Part shown: one piece after another, positions 1 through 12,230 of the stretch
Layout of the letters: each line of letters opens with the position of its first letter
Position numbering within the stretch: the first letter of the stretch is position 1
Assembly (NCBI RefSeq): GCF_014839805.1
Contig: NC_051129.1
Coordinates: 10,234,920-10,298,919 of the forward strand
Direction of reading: 5' to 3'
DNA length: 64,000 bases
From: Manduca sexta
Lineage: Eukaryota; Arthropoda; Insecta; Lepidoptera; Sphingidae
Position numbers and translations under genes: made by a program
Notes under the pieces: model-generated
Database searches by the model: none
The model's input: only the letters and a program-made list of their open reading frames with translations
Told to the model about the DNA's origin: nothing

Positions 1-319
1 ATAAATCATTTTTATTCTCGCTAAACTTTTTTGCGTCTTATTTGACTCGTATTAATGTAATGTAATTTATGTTAAAGATTAATATAGGAATTGGGCTTGC
101 ATATAACAAATTCCCGAGTCAAGGCATTTATAACTTTATGCGGTAGTTTTTCAGTACAGAGTTTTCTAAACAAGTATTTTAATCCAAAGTTTTCTCCGTT
201 TGGAACGGTTTGAAATCCGACTGTGAAAAGCTAAGTTTGAGACTCTCTACTTGCAAGTGAAGTAATTTGCATAACTACTTTTTCGCTTATAATCTAGATC
301 TGCGATGTCGAACTATTGG

Positions 320-343
320 CACGTGTGGTGCAAGTTGCACGTG
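320..343. promoter_or_regulatory. paired CACGTG E-boxes
   Basis: Two perfect palindromic E-boxes (CACGTG at 320-325 and 338-343) lie in the same local context, gCACGTGt, with 12 bases between them. bHLH and bHLH-PAS factors (for example CLOCK-CYCLE, Myc-Max, USF) bind this core in insects. Only the motif pair is seen; occupancy and target gene are unknown. Chance occurrence of a pair is possible. Confidence 0.3.
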
Positions 344-1715
344 TTTAAAATTCACGATATGGAATGCTGGAAATCCATTTATTTTTAATAAGTTACTTGT
401 AATAAAGTATACTTCATATTTATATGAAAAATGATTTTTCAAGCTTTATATGTAATATAGACTGTTAATATAGAAGTGTTGCAGTTTTGATGCTATATAA
501 AACTCTACTTATCTACTTTACTAGAATACTTGACAAGACTATACATTGGCCAAACCATTAAGGTTCAAAATCGATTGTACCTAGTCAGGTAGAAAATATA
601 TTACGTATCTTCCACGTTACATCAACTGAACTTAAATCAATATCCAACTAAAGAACTTTATGATATGAATTTTCAAATACGATCTTCATACAATGAACAC
701 ACACACACTCACACACAGGTGAATGTACGTAATGGATGTACTACATACATACATAACGTTCTCATACGATATAACGTTACGAGCCATCTTATCGACAATG
801 TACATGTATATTAAATATTCAGTAAGATCCCGGCATCATAATGCGCGAGAAACTTTCCACATATCCTTTGCGAAGCCTATTAACTTAACAAGCTTTTTTG
901 TTTGTTTATTTTCTAGAGATATAAATACGTACTGTACAAAAGTATATGTGTGTATCTTAATGAAGCCATTTAGCTGCTTGAGTAATATAAAAGCGCTTAA
1001 TGTGTTCAAGTTTCAACAAAAATGGGTATGTTTATATTATTAAAATGGGATTTCATCAGGTTTTTAATGATAGCTCTTGACGTCATTATGGTTTTTGAAG
1101 AAACTGTTCCAGTATATTAACTAGAATAGTATTTTTTTCTACAACAAAGAGGATATGCGCGGTAATTCTGTAAAGAAGAAATCAAGAAAACTATATCTAT
1201 AAAAACACAGGTTGTTTTATCTGGCGGCTCTGCCCGCATCATAGTCTTTTCTCGGAATGTACATGGTGTTTGTTGGTCTATCAGTTTATATACGTCCATC
1301 CGAGTCAGCAAAGCGGTTTAAATGTAATAGGCTAGCAAATATCCAAAAATCTTCACATTTATAATGTTTTTAACTTAGGATTATTCCAATTATAATCTAT
1401 TAGATCATGATAGATGGAAGATTTGTCTTAATCTGTATACAATTTAGATCTCTTTTATCACTTCGCTAGTATTTATTTTCGGGTGAAATCACATCAGAAT
1501 TTACATCGCGATTGTTGGCCATTATCTATTAATTACTAAAGCCATACTGCCATATTAATTACTACTGACCGAACTGGCACAAATTCATCATTTAACAAAG
1601 ACTTAATTTACCGACATTGGAACGTGATTATAATAATTTTCATTGTTGTCATGTTATTTAGTTTGAAAAGGTAACTTTGGATATTTTCTCACTGGGTTAC
1701 CTTGTAGGGCGTCAG

Positions 1716-1746
1716 TGACGTCAAATAATGACGTGGCGTCACGTGA
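1716..1746. promoter_or_regulatory. CRE + UPRE-like + TCACGTGA motif cluster
   Basis: Three bZIP/bHLH-type sites are packed in 31 bases. TGACGTCA (1716-1723) is the full palindromic cAMP response element. TGACGTGG (1729-1736) matches the XBP1/ATF6-type unfolded-protein response element core. TCACGTGA (1739-1746) is a palindromic E-box/M-box of the kind bound by MITF/TFEB/USF factors. The motifs are seen directly; a role as a stress- or cAMP-responsive enhancer is inference. No gene start is visible nearby. Confidence 0.4.
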
Positions 1747-4209
1747 TATCGTTATTTATTACTTATATCACGGCATGAATTAAAGCTTCCCTGGGGCACC
1801 ATTAGGTAAGAAATAATTTTCTTACGGCAATAAAAAAAAGCGTCGCCGTTGAATTGGGCTACGTCTTTATCTAGTAATTACGTTGCCACATAATTTGTAG
1901 TGTAATTGCGTATATGAAATTTGGGGTTTTCAGTTCCAAAAATTACTCAGTTAACGGGGATGGAAATTTGTGGCTAATATAGTAATAGACTTGTCCCAAT
2001 CGTTAAGTGGTCGTTTAGTTTTTCAATTGGTACGGTCATAAATATTGTTATTACATCTTATAAATAATCAATATAACCAAAGATTACATTTATGCTTGAT
2101 GTCTTATTCCTATTATTTTTATCGCCAGCGACCGTACGAAAAAAAAATATCGCGGCACTTTTCTCCCCCATCTCCCCTATAATGTGACCTATTCACATAA
2201 CCTCTTGATAGATGTCACGGCGAGTGACAAAATGGCGCCGCGACACCGACGCACGACACAAATGATAATGAGTTCATTCCCGGTTTATAGTTGGCAGCGA
2301 GATTGATTGGCCAATCTCATTCCGCTGGCTTATTCAATTTTTGACATATTATATGAAGGTTTTGGGGCGCGGGTGACGGGCGAAATTGCGTGCATTTTAA
2401 TCAAATGCACTGATTTCATCGGTAATTTAATATTTAATAAGCTGCGTAACGGACGTGCTGATTTCTATCTGATTTAAGGACGTTAATTTTAGTAATCGAA
2501 AGTTATATAAACTTACATTTACGATATTAGTCAGAGATAGGCAGACAAGCTGGCATTGAACTTGACAAGTTCCTTACCACCATTAAGCAAACAGGCTACT
2601 GTCTGGTACATAAGTACTTATAATTATAATGTAGTATAGAAAGCAGTCGAGGGGAGTGCCACCAGGCCTGTTCTCGATCTAGCGTTCTAATAAAAATCAG
2701 TCGCGTTTTAGGTAAATTTCATTGCGCTCCATCTTACAAAATATCTTGTGAAGATATTTACGTATAAACCACTGTCAACTGATCTTGAACCTACCAACAT
2801 GATGCCTCATAACTACTTCAGGACAATAAATGCACCGGGAAATAATCAAGGACAAATGAAAGAACAGCCACATCCGCACACCTGCAATCATCACACGGAC
2901 CGCGACAACACCCTTGAATAAATTCGGCAAGTAAATTATCTCCGGGGGTTTAATTCCGCGGCGCCAGCGTACACCGACAATGGCGCACCCGTTTATCAAA
3001 GCCGGCAACCCTGATATTAAACTGGCGTCCATTTAGAAAAATTACTGTGTTGCCGGCAAAATTACTTGTTTGAGATGCCTTTAAAGAGCGTAAGTAACGA
3101 CTGCCGTCGGTGTAATTGAAAATATGAGCATAAAAGAGTGGATGTCTAGCCTAAAAAATAAAAGTTTAAGGCGTCCAAAAGTCGAGCGTGAAGACGGAAT
3201 AATGAATGTTGAATTAAAAGGTTAAAAGCAGTTGTTTGTTTACCTCCGGGGTAAATGAGAAATGTCATGTTTGCGTCGGAAGGTTTACGGAATAAATGTT
3301 TTGTTTATTTGACTTATGACCTCTATCGCGATGATCTTACGATAACTTTTCCTCTACGAGGCACAGAGCAATTTGGATCTCAGTTTCTCTCTAACTTTAA
3401 ACATCTATCATGAAGACTCGTTGAAATGAAATAATAATTTCTATGTCAACGACGGAAACATGCGCTGCTCGGTCAAGAAAACGCCTTATTGTTACATAGT
3501 AGATAGATTCTTTGCCGTCAGTGTCAACTGTCAATTGACTTATTATTGTTAACAACTATGACTTCCTATAATTGCCACATTTTGAATTTTGTTCAACTAC
3601 TTATATAAGTAGCTATACGTACCATGATGCATTTGTTTAGGTAGGATAGTGTAAATTTTAGATGCGACCAAACAGCACGTTAAAAATCATGGTTTAGCTA
3701 TCGAACCGACTGTATATGTCAATAAGAATACATCTAATTAGATATATTAGCCAAAAACGAGGCTATTTTCTTTAAAACGATATCTACGAAATGAGCCAAC
3801 TACTACAATAAATTGTAATACTGTGTGGCAAAAAAACCTCGCCGTTCTCAACGTGGGTCATTACAGAATTGCAGACTGCGCGTTCAGACACAAAATTATC
3901 GCTTGGTCTGCGAACAATTTAAAAGGTTTCGTCTGGCGATGGAACGCCGCTTTACACAAGCACTTTTTTAAAACTACGTGTTTCTTCAAATGGCAGCTCT
4001 AGAAGTCGTTTGCGAGCTAATGTGCCTTTCATCCTCGACTGCAGAAGCAATAAAAGACACATTATATTGGCATTCTGAGTGGGTAATGTTATTGAACGCA
4101 GTTTATTTTAGTTCGGCCGCTGGCCGTTCGTAATGGTCCGAGATAATCGTATGGCATTAAATGTGTATAATATACGTATATCTTAATTCAGTTCGCAAAG
4201 GTTTTTATA

Positions 4210-4421
4210 TCTATCTATACGTGTAATAAAACAAAGTCCCCTTTTCGGTCTGTCTGTCATGGATTTTCTCAAAATGTGCTGCACGTATTTTTATGAAATT
4301 TGGTATGGAGATAGTTTAAGACTCCGGGAAGGTTATAAGGCTTTTCTATCCCGGGAAATTATGGCGGTACTTTTATCTTGGAAAACTCCTTCACGTAGGC
4401 GAAGCCGCGAGCTAAACCTTG
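4210..4421 (+). mobile_element. non-autonomous Helitron, 212 bp
   Basis: The left end reads A|TC followed by 'tatctatacgtg' and 'acaaagtccccttttc', which is the start typical of small lepidopteran Helitrons. The right part carries 'taggcgaagccgcgag', the GC-rich hairpin expected just before the 3' end, then CTTG followed by T. The canonical terminus would be CTAG, so the last bases differ by one change. The middle part ('aaatttggtatggag', 'ccgggaaatt') matches, in inverted orientation, the elements at 29005 and 55613. There is no coding capacity. The element would depend on a Rep/helicase protein encoded elsewhere. Confidence 0.7.
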
Positions 4422-7400
4422 TTCTGTATAAAATATATTTGCGAAGTGCTACTCGGCTATAAATTTTACCCATTCTTATTTCATTGATAGGGCTGTGGCT
4501 TTGACATCGATTCAAGCAAAAACATGACGACAATCCTTATTTTACATAATTGCTTCCATGAACAATTTGCACACAACCCTGCAAAAAAGTTTCACATATA
4601 TAGAGTGAGTAATTTCGTCACACTAGATGTCGATAAAAATATTCCTCACGATACAGGTATCGATATACTCGTAAAAAGGTCTTAGTATATCTGTATTGGC
4701 GTAGTACGAGGGCAACCCGTTTATTTTTACTCGAAGCCTTTTGTTCGGTTACGTCGGTACACGCATCTGGGGCCCATGTATTGAGACGCAAATAGTGATT
4801 GACACAAGGTAAATTACGGCGGTTTGTTGAAATTAATTTATCGACTATCGATATATTATTTACTGATGGGATATAGGGAGCAGAAAAGTACATTGTTAAT
4901 GATAAATTATTATATATTCTGTATAACGATTAAACTTAGAAATCTGTGTGTATTTTTATCAATATTCATCGAAATGGAACTTTAAAACTACACGAAAAAT
5001 ATTATTACGACGTCAATACATGAATAGTATAATGGAATGTACATTAAAACATATTTGAATAACTGAGGCATACAAAAACGAAATTGTATGGCTCATATCA
5101 TACATGTCCTAGAGGGAGTACATTAAAATATATTAGTCTGAGAGGCCATTTAAAGAAATTACAATTATAATAACCGCTTAAATTTTTTATGCTTTTGATA
5201 AAATTTTATCGATAAGTAATGACCACAAGTAAGCATAAGTGAATAATTTCATAATAAATACGTGCATATTATATCGACATCGATACCAAACCTCTGAATG
5301 GTCGAGAAATGCCCATCACTAACGTGAAAGAGATAATACAAACACTAAAAAAGGGCCTTGCGTGCCCCACATGCGTCCCTAATGAAGTACGATCCGAATT
5401 CACGCTCCGACGGTTTCCTTTACACACTGTTTCATATCAGTTTTACGGTATCTTATGAATGTGCGCGTTGCTTTCATCGCATCGTTTTAAAAACATGCAA
5501 GTCAGATATGAATCGGTTTTTGATTGTACAAATATGACATTAGCTCACGCTTAATCGCTAAATTGCTAGGCAGAACTAGTACATCGAGATTTTTCCGAAT
5601 ATATGCCGTTTTGATTAAGTAATTCAAGGAGAATCTATCGACTTTTAGTCCTAATTCAAACCCCTAACAACTGTGTAATTTTAAAACATTTTTTTTGTTT
5701 GACCTAGCAATCTAACCTAGGTTTGTAGTCCAATTTCAATCAATGAATTTGTATTATACTATTTTTTGACTGAATTTAACACTTGAGTAACAGTATAAGG
5801 TAATATATTTTTCATAACATTCCATAATTTCAATAGAAAATCCAACATCCAAATTACGCGAATAAAATGAGCTCATCTATCAACGTCGGCGAGATATTAA
5901 TTTAACGTAAAACAAACACGCTGTATTTGTATCTGTTTTTATAATCCTTTCATATGTTACACTACTTTGCCATTAGATGAGTGATTATTTTAATTTTCAG
6001 GGTGGAAGGTGTGGTGCGTTAATTCCTATGTAACTTTACCGTTCGTGCTCTATAATATAATATATCAAGGGTCGTAACATTGAAGTATGTCACTCACGCC
6101 AATCATATCAAGGGGCGAAAAACATTGACGCTATGGGGGTGAATTCGTTACCCTTTGCATGTTCATTCTCAGGAAATACGGACGGAAAAACGAGTAACTG
6201 TATCGCCTGGTGTTCACGGCTCCCACCCAGAAACTGTGAGCTCGTTTTGGATTTTCAAAGAAAATATTACGGTTTGAGAGGGATTCTTTAAGCCTTCGAC
6301 AATCTCCGTCTTCTCTCATAAGTACATATTGTATAGAAAATTAATACACAAAATGTTATATAACAGTGAAATGATGAACCGAATAAAGCCTTAAAGTTCT
6401 ATCAAAACGAAGTCCTACAAATCAATCTGTTACAATCAAATCTTTTCACTTCAATCTATCTACACATTAACGTAAAAGGTTTGAATCAGGGCTCTCTGCA
6501 AATCCAATACAGGCATCTCGCATTCCAATTTTCGCATGTATTCTGGAGCACTCGACCGCTCAGAGCTCGACGTAGATTATAAGAAGTTAGTATTTAGCCA
6601 CATCAATCTTCCACGATTGTGACGACTGACGAGCTAGCGGCGGGGGTAGACGAAGGAAGCGGGTAGGTGCGGGGAGAGATGAAAAAATACTTATTATCGT
6701 TATTAGGACAGCGGCGCACGCCCTCAATCTGAATTTGAGCGGGGAAATTGGGCGTAATGTTCCGTGCGGATACGTGTGTCACTTTGTGATGTGCGTGTTG
6801 TTAGGTGCGACTAAACAGACCACCTGCGTCGCGTTTATTGCTGTGAACTGAACCAGTTCGCGAGGGTTATTTATTTGTATCTCATATATTGGTTATGTAA
6901 ATTGTCAGTGCATCGCGTCTTAACGCGGGTAAAGAATAAATTTCGCAGCCATTGTACGTTGAACGTAAGCGACTAACCCATGCCGCGGTATAGATTCAAT
7001 TTTGGAGGCCGATCGGAATATTTTCGTCATTGCACTAGATTGGATGTGCGTTGTACGTACTACGGCGGATACGCGAAATGAAATTTATCATACATTGCAT
7101 TTGTTTCATATCGGCTGTGGCGTGTTCCATAAACGGTCACAGCTTTGCCCAGACTTGTTTATTTACTGGCAGACTACGTCGCTAAATTGTGAGTTATGTT
7201 CTGTTGAATGCATATTGCGTATGTGATGAATGATGGTGTTTAGAAACAGGTATGCCGCGGCGCAACAGTATACATGAACTAGATAGGAAAATAATGTGCA
7301 AACATAAAAACGGCATATTTTATTTAACATGAATTCTATTTAATATGCTGTATTTAATATTTATGATCATTTTGGAAATATTTTAATACATAATTTTATT

Positions 7401-8189
7401 CACAGTCACATCAAGACGTTAGCAAAGCGTTTATTTATCAAACAAAATAAAGATTTACATCAATCATAACCATAATACACCCGATACGTGAAACTGAAAC
7501 AAAACTCTCCATTAACCAGTGAGAAACAATTAGGGGAGACCAGGAGGCGGTAATTCTGGCTTTTGAGAGTGAAAAATGGGATTCCAACGTGGTCGTTTTG
7601 TGGCACCGCGGCGCAGTCGTGTTCGCGATAAAAGCAATTTAAATTAGAACATAAAACACGTCAAGGGATTGTCAACGAAGAATGGAGTGAGCAAAGTCTG
7701 GGGACAATTCGTTTAAGACATTTAACTCCCGGTCGGACAAATGAAAAGGAAGTCTCGTAAAGGATTCCAAAATTGAAAAAAAAAACACTATCAGCTACGT
7801 GTTTTTTAAAGCTTTTTTTTTCCTTTATGCCAGTATTGTTAACGGTATGATTAAATCTGAACTCAGTTATTGTGCGGGTTTTACATGACTGACGGTAAAT
7901 GTACGCTTATTTTGAGCAGAGAATTTAATACGTAGTCCCAAGGACAAAGAGACGGTTTTCCAGTAAAATGACACTAACTTATCATTTTTTAATACAAATT
8001 AAGTTTACTATTCTATTTCGAAACACTTTTTATTTTTAAATAGCTTTAGGTTAATTAAAAACAAAGAGAAAAGGCGCAAAGTTTAAAATTCTTCCTATAG
8101 TTTTGAATTAAGGTGCCTCCCCGAGCAACGGACTTGAACAGTTCAATTCATACTTGACGGCGCGCGGAAATGTATGGTTGGCCTAAATT
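4422..8189. other. unique non-coding DNA, CGATA-rich near 4.6-4.9 kb
   Basis: No gene or transposon is recognised. TATCGATA occurs at 4658-4665 and 4846-4853, with further CGATA copies in between; this is the site type bound by DREF and BEAF-32 in flies. Around 5.97-6.00 kb a good polypyrimidine-AG (ending 'aattttcag' before 6001) is present, but no matching donor site follows within a short exon distance. The 6.6-7.0 kb part is locally GC-richer. Confidence 0.55.
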
Positions 8190-8352
8190 AGGGGCCGTAG
8201 CCAAGATACGTTATAACAATCGTGAACACTAATAAAATGTATGGGAATGACATTACCTAACGACAAATCTATCGCTAATATTCCTTCCCATAAATTTTTT
8301 CGTTATGTTTTAGCGTTACCGATTGTAGAAAAGCGTCTTGTCTACGGCCTCT
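8190..8352. mobile_element. palindromic foldback MITE, about 163 bp
   Basis: The left end 'ggggccgtagccaag' is matched by an inverted copy at the right end (...'cttgtctacggcctct'). The complementarity continues with mismatches for about 50 bases from each end and resumes further in ('atgggaatgacatta' against 'taatattccttcccat'). The whole element can fold into one long imperfect hairpin with a loop near 8255-8275. No coding sequence is present. No clean target duplication is visible, so the superfamily is left open. Confidence 0.65.
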
Positions 8353-10772
8353 GGATTGGACGGTAGATCGAGACCATAATATGAAAGGATACATCTGTTC
8401 AAACTATAGTGAAAAAAAAAACAAGATTAAGTTCCTGCTACGCGCCATCCTAGACTAAAGAATACAAATAGCACCAAAACAATTGGTTCTAATTACCCGG
8501 CAGCCGCCTTAGTTTGACTTTTCACCGAAACAAATTATTTAAGACAACATCGGACAAAAAAGTAGCTCCCTCAACCGAGGCCAATAGGATCGGACGTTGA
8601 TTAAAACTTGGCGATTAATGAGCGAGAGAATTAATTAGAGACATCCAAGTTTCGAGGAAAAACTTCTTTTTAAACTTTCTTGTAGGCTTTACGAGTAAAT
8701 GTTGACAGCTGATTGTCGCCTAGCAAAACTCATCTTGTATGGGGACACATAAAATTTGACGTTAGCGTGCAATGTGTCGAACATGTTACATAATTATTTA
8801 TTGTTCAAGGTAAAAAAAGAATTAAAAGGTAGAATAGAATTTGAAAATACGTGACAAGCAATCATTACGTAACTTGATAAAATAAAATCAATTTGTTTAA
8901 TTCCGTTATATCACTCAATTAACGAGTGTTTATTTGTCTATTTCTATTAACTATATTCGTTATAGTCCATCGTCGGCACTCTCCAGATAGTCACGAATTC
9001 ATTCGTCAAACTACCGAGCCGTGTGTCACGGCCCACTTCGTGTTAATAAATGGTAATGAGCTTCAACTTGTAATGAATAAACGGTTGATCGGAAATTTGT
9101 TATTCAGTACTCGCTTTGACCTTTTTGTTGACGGCTATTATCGAAATTAAGGTCGAAAGATCTGCCCGAGTTTGTATTCAATACGTTTAAAAGAAAATAA
9201 CGCTTGACTTTAATGAAATTGTGCGGCTCGTCGTGAAGCTATGAGCTGTGTAGAACATTAAACATTGTTGTTTTTGTATATCGACTGATAAATATTTTCT
9301 TAACAAATGATTTTGAAAACTCTTCATATTAGGCTGAAGTGATGAAGTTTTAAGTCCGTTGGGAAATAGAAGATTATACTAACATCGGATTTAGTAAGGT
9401 GATGCAGTGTTATTGACCTCTAGCAAAATATTATTACATCATATTAAAGATGAATTCTGAACATATGGATACGGTACATAGTAGATGGCGATTATATAGA
9501 TAAACAACATATTTTTAATTAGAACGGCTCTAACAAAGAATGTTTTATAACCTTTCTCAACACAGGCAATATTACTCACATAATAAAAGACTTAATAAAA
9601 CCCCGGAATACATCACAATACAACCATTGAAAACGCAAAGAACGATGCGTACGTTAAGGTGTTTTCAATCAACACACATACATATATACATCCATACATA
9701 CATTAATAACGCGGCGATATCGTGGGAGCGTACTCCTCGGCCCGTATTCCAAAGAGAGCCAAACAAGAAGAGCAGCGAAGCTTTTTGTACGCATTAAAAC
9801 TTCCCCAGCTACTTGGCCGAGGGGCTTTTACAAACGTGAATAAAGAAAAACTTCGATAAATACGCACACAAACTAATACATAACAGCGAGCGAGAAGACC
9901 GACGTTGAAGGAAATATTCTTAGATATTCAAATAAAACGTTCATTCATTGAATGGTAAAATAAATATTTGTGGTATACGATGTAGTTTTTTAACAGTGTT
10001 AAAAAAAAGGAGGAGGTTCTCAATTCATCTACATTTTTTTTAAATATTTGTTACCTCAGAACTTTTGACTGGTTGAACCGATTTTGATGATTTTTTTTAT
10101 TATTTTAGAGCTGGTGCTTCCCGTGTAGTCTCATATAAATTTTATTGTTGTTGGATCCTTGACTTCCGAGATACATTTGAGTTAGTCACCGACTCCAAAA
10201 TTGGCAACCAGTATATAGGTAAATATGTTATTCTACATTATGACAGTTCCGGCTCGGGTGAGTTGATACTATTGTCTTATAACCAACGAATGGCAGCTTT
10301 GTTGTGTTTTATATGGTTAGTTATATAGTTTATAAGTACTAGGTACAGTCAACAGACAACATTTTAAACATTGGATAATGATATGCCATTATTGCGACGT
10401 TAAATTTATGCCGAGTAATGCCACAGTCATAAATTATAATCCACTGCAAAAGAATCACTCGTCAAAATTTTTTTGAACAACACAGGAGAAGTATCGTAAT
10501 TTTTTATTGGTAACAAAAGGTACAGTCAGTAACAAAAGTCGAGTGCTCGAAAGTCGGAACGCTCGCGGCGCGGACGATACTTAACATGACTTTCAATTAT
10601 TCCACAAAAGTAATCTCGAAGTAATAATTACAATGTGTATTTCGCAAAGTTGGTTTCCGGATGGTATTTTTGGATATTATGTATTCGACAATTTCTTCGT
10701 AGAAAGGCCAGGTTCAGCAACCATTCTTGTTGTTATAAAGTGAAAAAAAATGTTTTATGCTTGATAATAATA
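8353..10772. other. non-coding DNA
   Basis: Nothing gene-like is seen. At about 10050-10210 there is a segment ('ttgactggttgaaccgatttt', then 'tgcttcccgtgtagtctcat') whose wording resembles a dispersed lepidopteran repeat. It occurs only once in this window, so it is not annotated as an element. Confidence 0.5.
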
Positions 10773-10851
10773 TTTTTTCTATTTTTTATTTTATCGCACT
10801 TCATACAAATCATGTAAAGGCGGACTCAATGCTAGAGGCGTTCTCTACCCG
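10773..10851 (+). repeat. single-copy relative of the 29.6-30.8 kb minisatellite unit
   Basis: A T-rich run is followed by 'ttttatcgcacttcat', then 'aaggcggactcaatgc' and 'gaggcgttctctaccc'. The order T-run, (t)tattt, cactt, ggcggac, aatgc, ggc(a/g)ttct is the same as in the last unit and right flank of the minisatellite array near 30756-30820, and in the copy at 61454-61536. This marks all three as members of one dispersed repeat family. The class of that family is not clear to me. Confidence 0.5.
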
Positions 10852-10918
10852 TGACGACATGAGGTGGTGCAGAGATAAAAACATCGTAATAATAATTTAA
10901 TTGTCCCACTGTTGGGAA

Positions 10919-10926
10919 CTATATAG
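10919..10926. repeat. left target-site duplication of the hAT element
   Basis: 'ctatatag' is identical to 12223-12230 and fits the hAT consensus nTnnnnAn. Perfect conservation suggests a fairly recent insertion. Confidence 0.85.
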
Positions 10927-12222
10927 CAGTGGCGAAGGGTGAAATTTTTTAAAAGGTAACCCGGTGTGAAAAAATTTGCGTCAGTTAAGATATCGGGAGC
11001 AATTTATGGGAAAACAAAAACTAAGACAACGAATTAGTCTTGATTCGAAATCGACTAACGTTAACATACCTACTAAATTACCTATTATGCGTAAATAATT
11101 GAAACATTTATAAAATCGAACAATAAATGTAGATAATTCTCCTTCCATTAATCACAAATATAAGTACTTACCTATTAATTTGTTATAACAGCAACAAAAG
11201 TAAGTATTAAAATTATAACCACACTACCTCCAAATAAGTATCCGTATTTTTTTTTTCAAAATAAAACTTTAAATATAATTACCTCATATAGAAATAGGTA
11301 TCACGATCGCCAAACAGACCAACAGTTTAAAGGTACTTACTTACATGATAAACGTATATAATTATCAATTTAAATAATCAAGAAAGGTTGTTCGTTAACT
11401 TTTGCTTGTATCGTTTTAAATTCAGTAAAATATAATAAGTAAGTATTTATTTTCTTCTAACACACATTTTGTGTCTAAAATCAAAAACTTTCAGATCTAC
11501 TTTTAATATTTAACCATCTAAATACTAATATGTGAAATTACAGACTAATAATAAACTTACGTAAAGGTAGACATTAAACTGATCACAGGTAGTTAATTTC
11601 ATTATAATACACATTTACTTGTAGTTTCTAAATAAACAAAGCGCTGGTAACTAAATATCACAAAACTATCAAAAAATAAAATGAATATGACAATTTACAA
11701 ACACCGCAACTTGGTAGCATAATAAATTATGACGTTTAATGGACGTAAAAGTGACAACTATACAAAGTCGGTTAACGTGAAGCCGAAAATGCTCGGGTTC
11801 CCTTTGCCCATATCTTCCGCGCGATTCCGACAAACACTGGCATAGAAAGTCATACAAAGTGCTGCCATCTATATTAAAAACATACTACGATATTAAGCCG
11901 CTTGACAGCGGGTTACCTTAGGCCAGTGGCGTCACAATTTCACTTTGGTAACGGAATTTCTGGGGAACTAAATACAAGGTGCGCCATCTAACGTTATTTA
12001 AAATAGGTAATCGATATCGATTAAATTTACAAACAACGGGCTATTCGCCGATAGATGTCATTATTAAGTGATCATTAATTAATAAGTTAAGCTATTATAA
12101 TTATTGTCCACTGTCTGGTATGTTGTAAATTTATATTTGCCTATTAAATGTTTTGTTTAGTATCACCGAAAACCTAAAAGGGAAGCCGGTGGGAATCGGC
12201 TTGTATGGACGCTTCGCCACTG
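10927..12222. mobile_element. non-autonomous hAT transposon, 1,296 bp
   Basis: The ends are perfect 11-bp terminal inverted repeats, 'cagtggcgaag' at 10927-10937 and its complement at 12212-12222. They are flanked on both sides by the 8-bp direct repeat 'ctatatag' (10919-10926 and 12223-12230). An 8-bp duplication with T at position 2 and A at position 7, and a CAGtGGCG terminus, are hallmarks of hAT elements. The duplication happens to be self-complementary, so the inverted repeat looks 19 bp long. Subterminal GGTAACC-type motifs occur at 10955, 11911 (inverted) and 11948. There is no transposase reading frame, so the element is non-autonomous. Its right end, 'gggaagccggtggg...tatggacgcttcgccactg', is repeated at 38282-38328 and in the palindrome at 50685. 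Confidence 0.85.
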
Positions 12223-12230
12223 CTATATAG
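12223..12230. repeat. right target-site duplication of the hAT element
   Basis: 'ctatatag' directly abuts the right terminal inverted repeat and matches the left copy exactly. Confidence 0.85.

Larger units (their letters stand above)
1..4209. other. unique AT-rich non-coding DNA
   Basis: I see no coding region, RNA gene or recognisable transposon in this stretch. Open frames are short (under about 110 codons), lack domain-like composition and are interrupted as expected for AT-rich non-coding DNA. A short (AC)n run lies at 697-718. Two motif groups are listed separately: a pair of E-boxes near 320-343 and a CRE/UPRE/E-box group at 1716-1746. Confidence 0.6.

Noticed and set aside
6001..6090. 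exon after the polypyrimidine-AG ending at 6000
   Set aside because: No donor site of reasonable quality follows and all frames are soon closed.
10050..10210. dispersed-repeat-like segment ('tgcttcccgtgtagtctcat')
   Set aside because: It looks familiar from lepidopteran genomes, but there is no second copy in the window and no visible ends, so I cannot support a call.
11924..12222. nested hAT element starting at the internal 'cagtggcg' (11924)
   Set aside because: The octamer left of it does not match 'ctatatag' on the right and the terminal repeat match ends after eight bases; the outer borders explain the data better.
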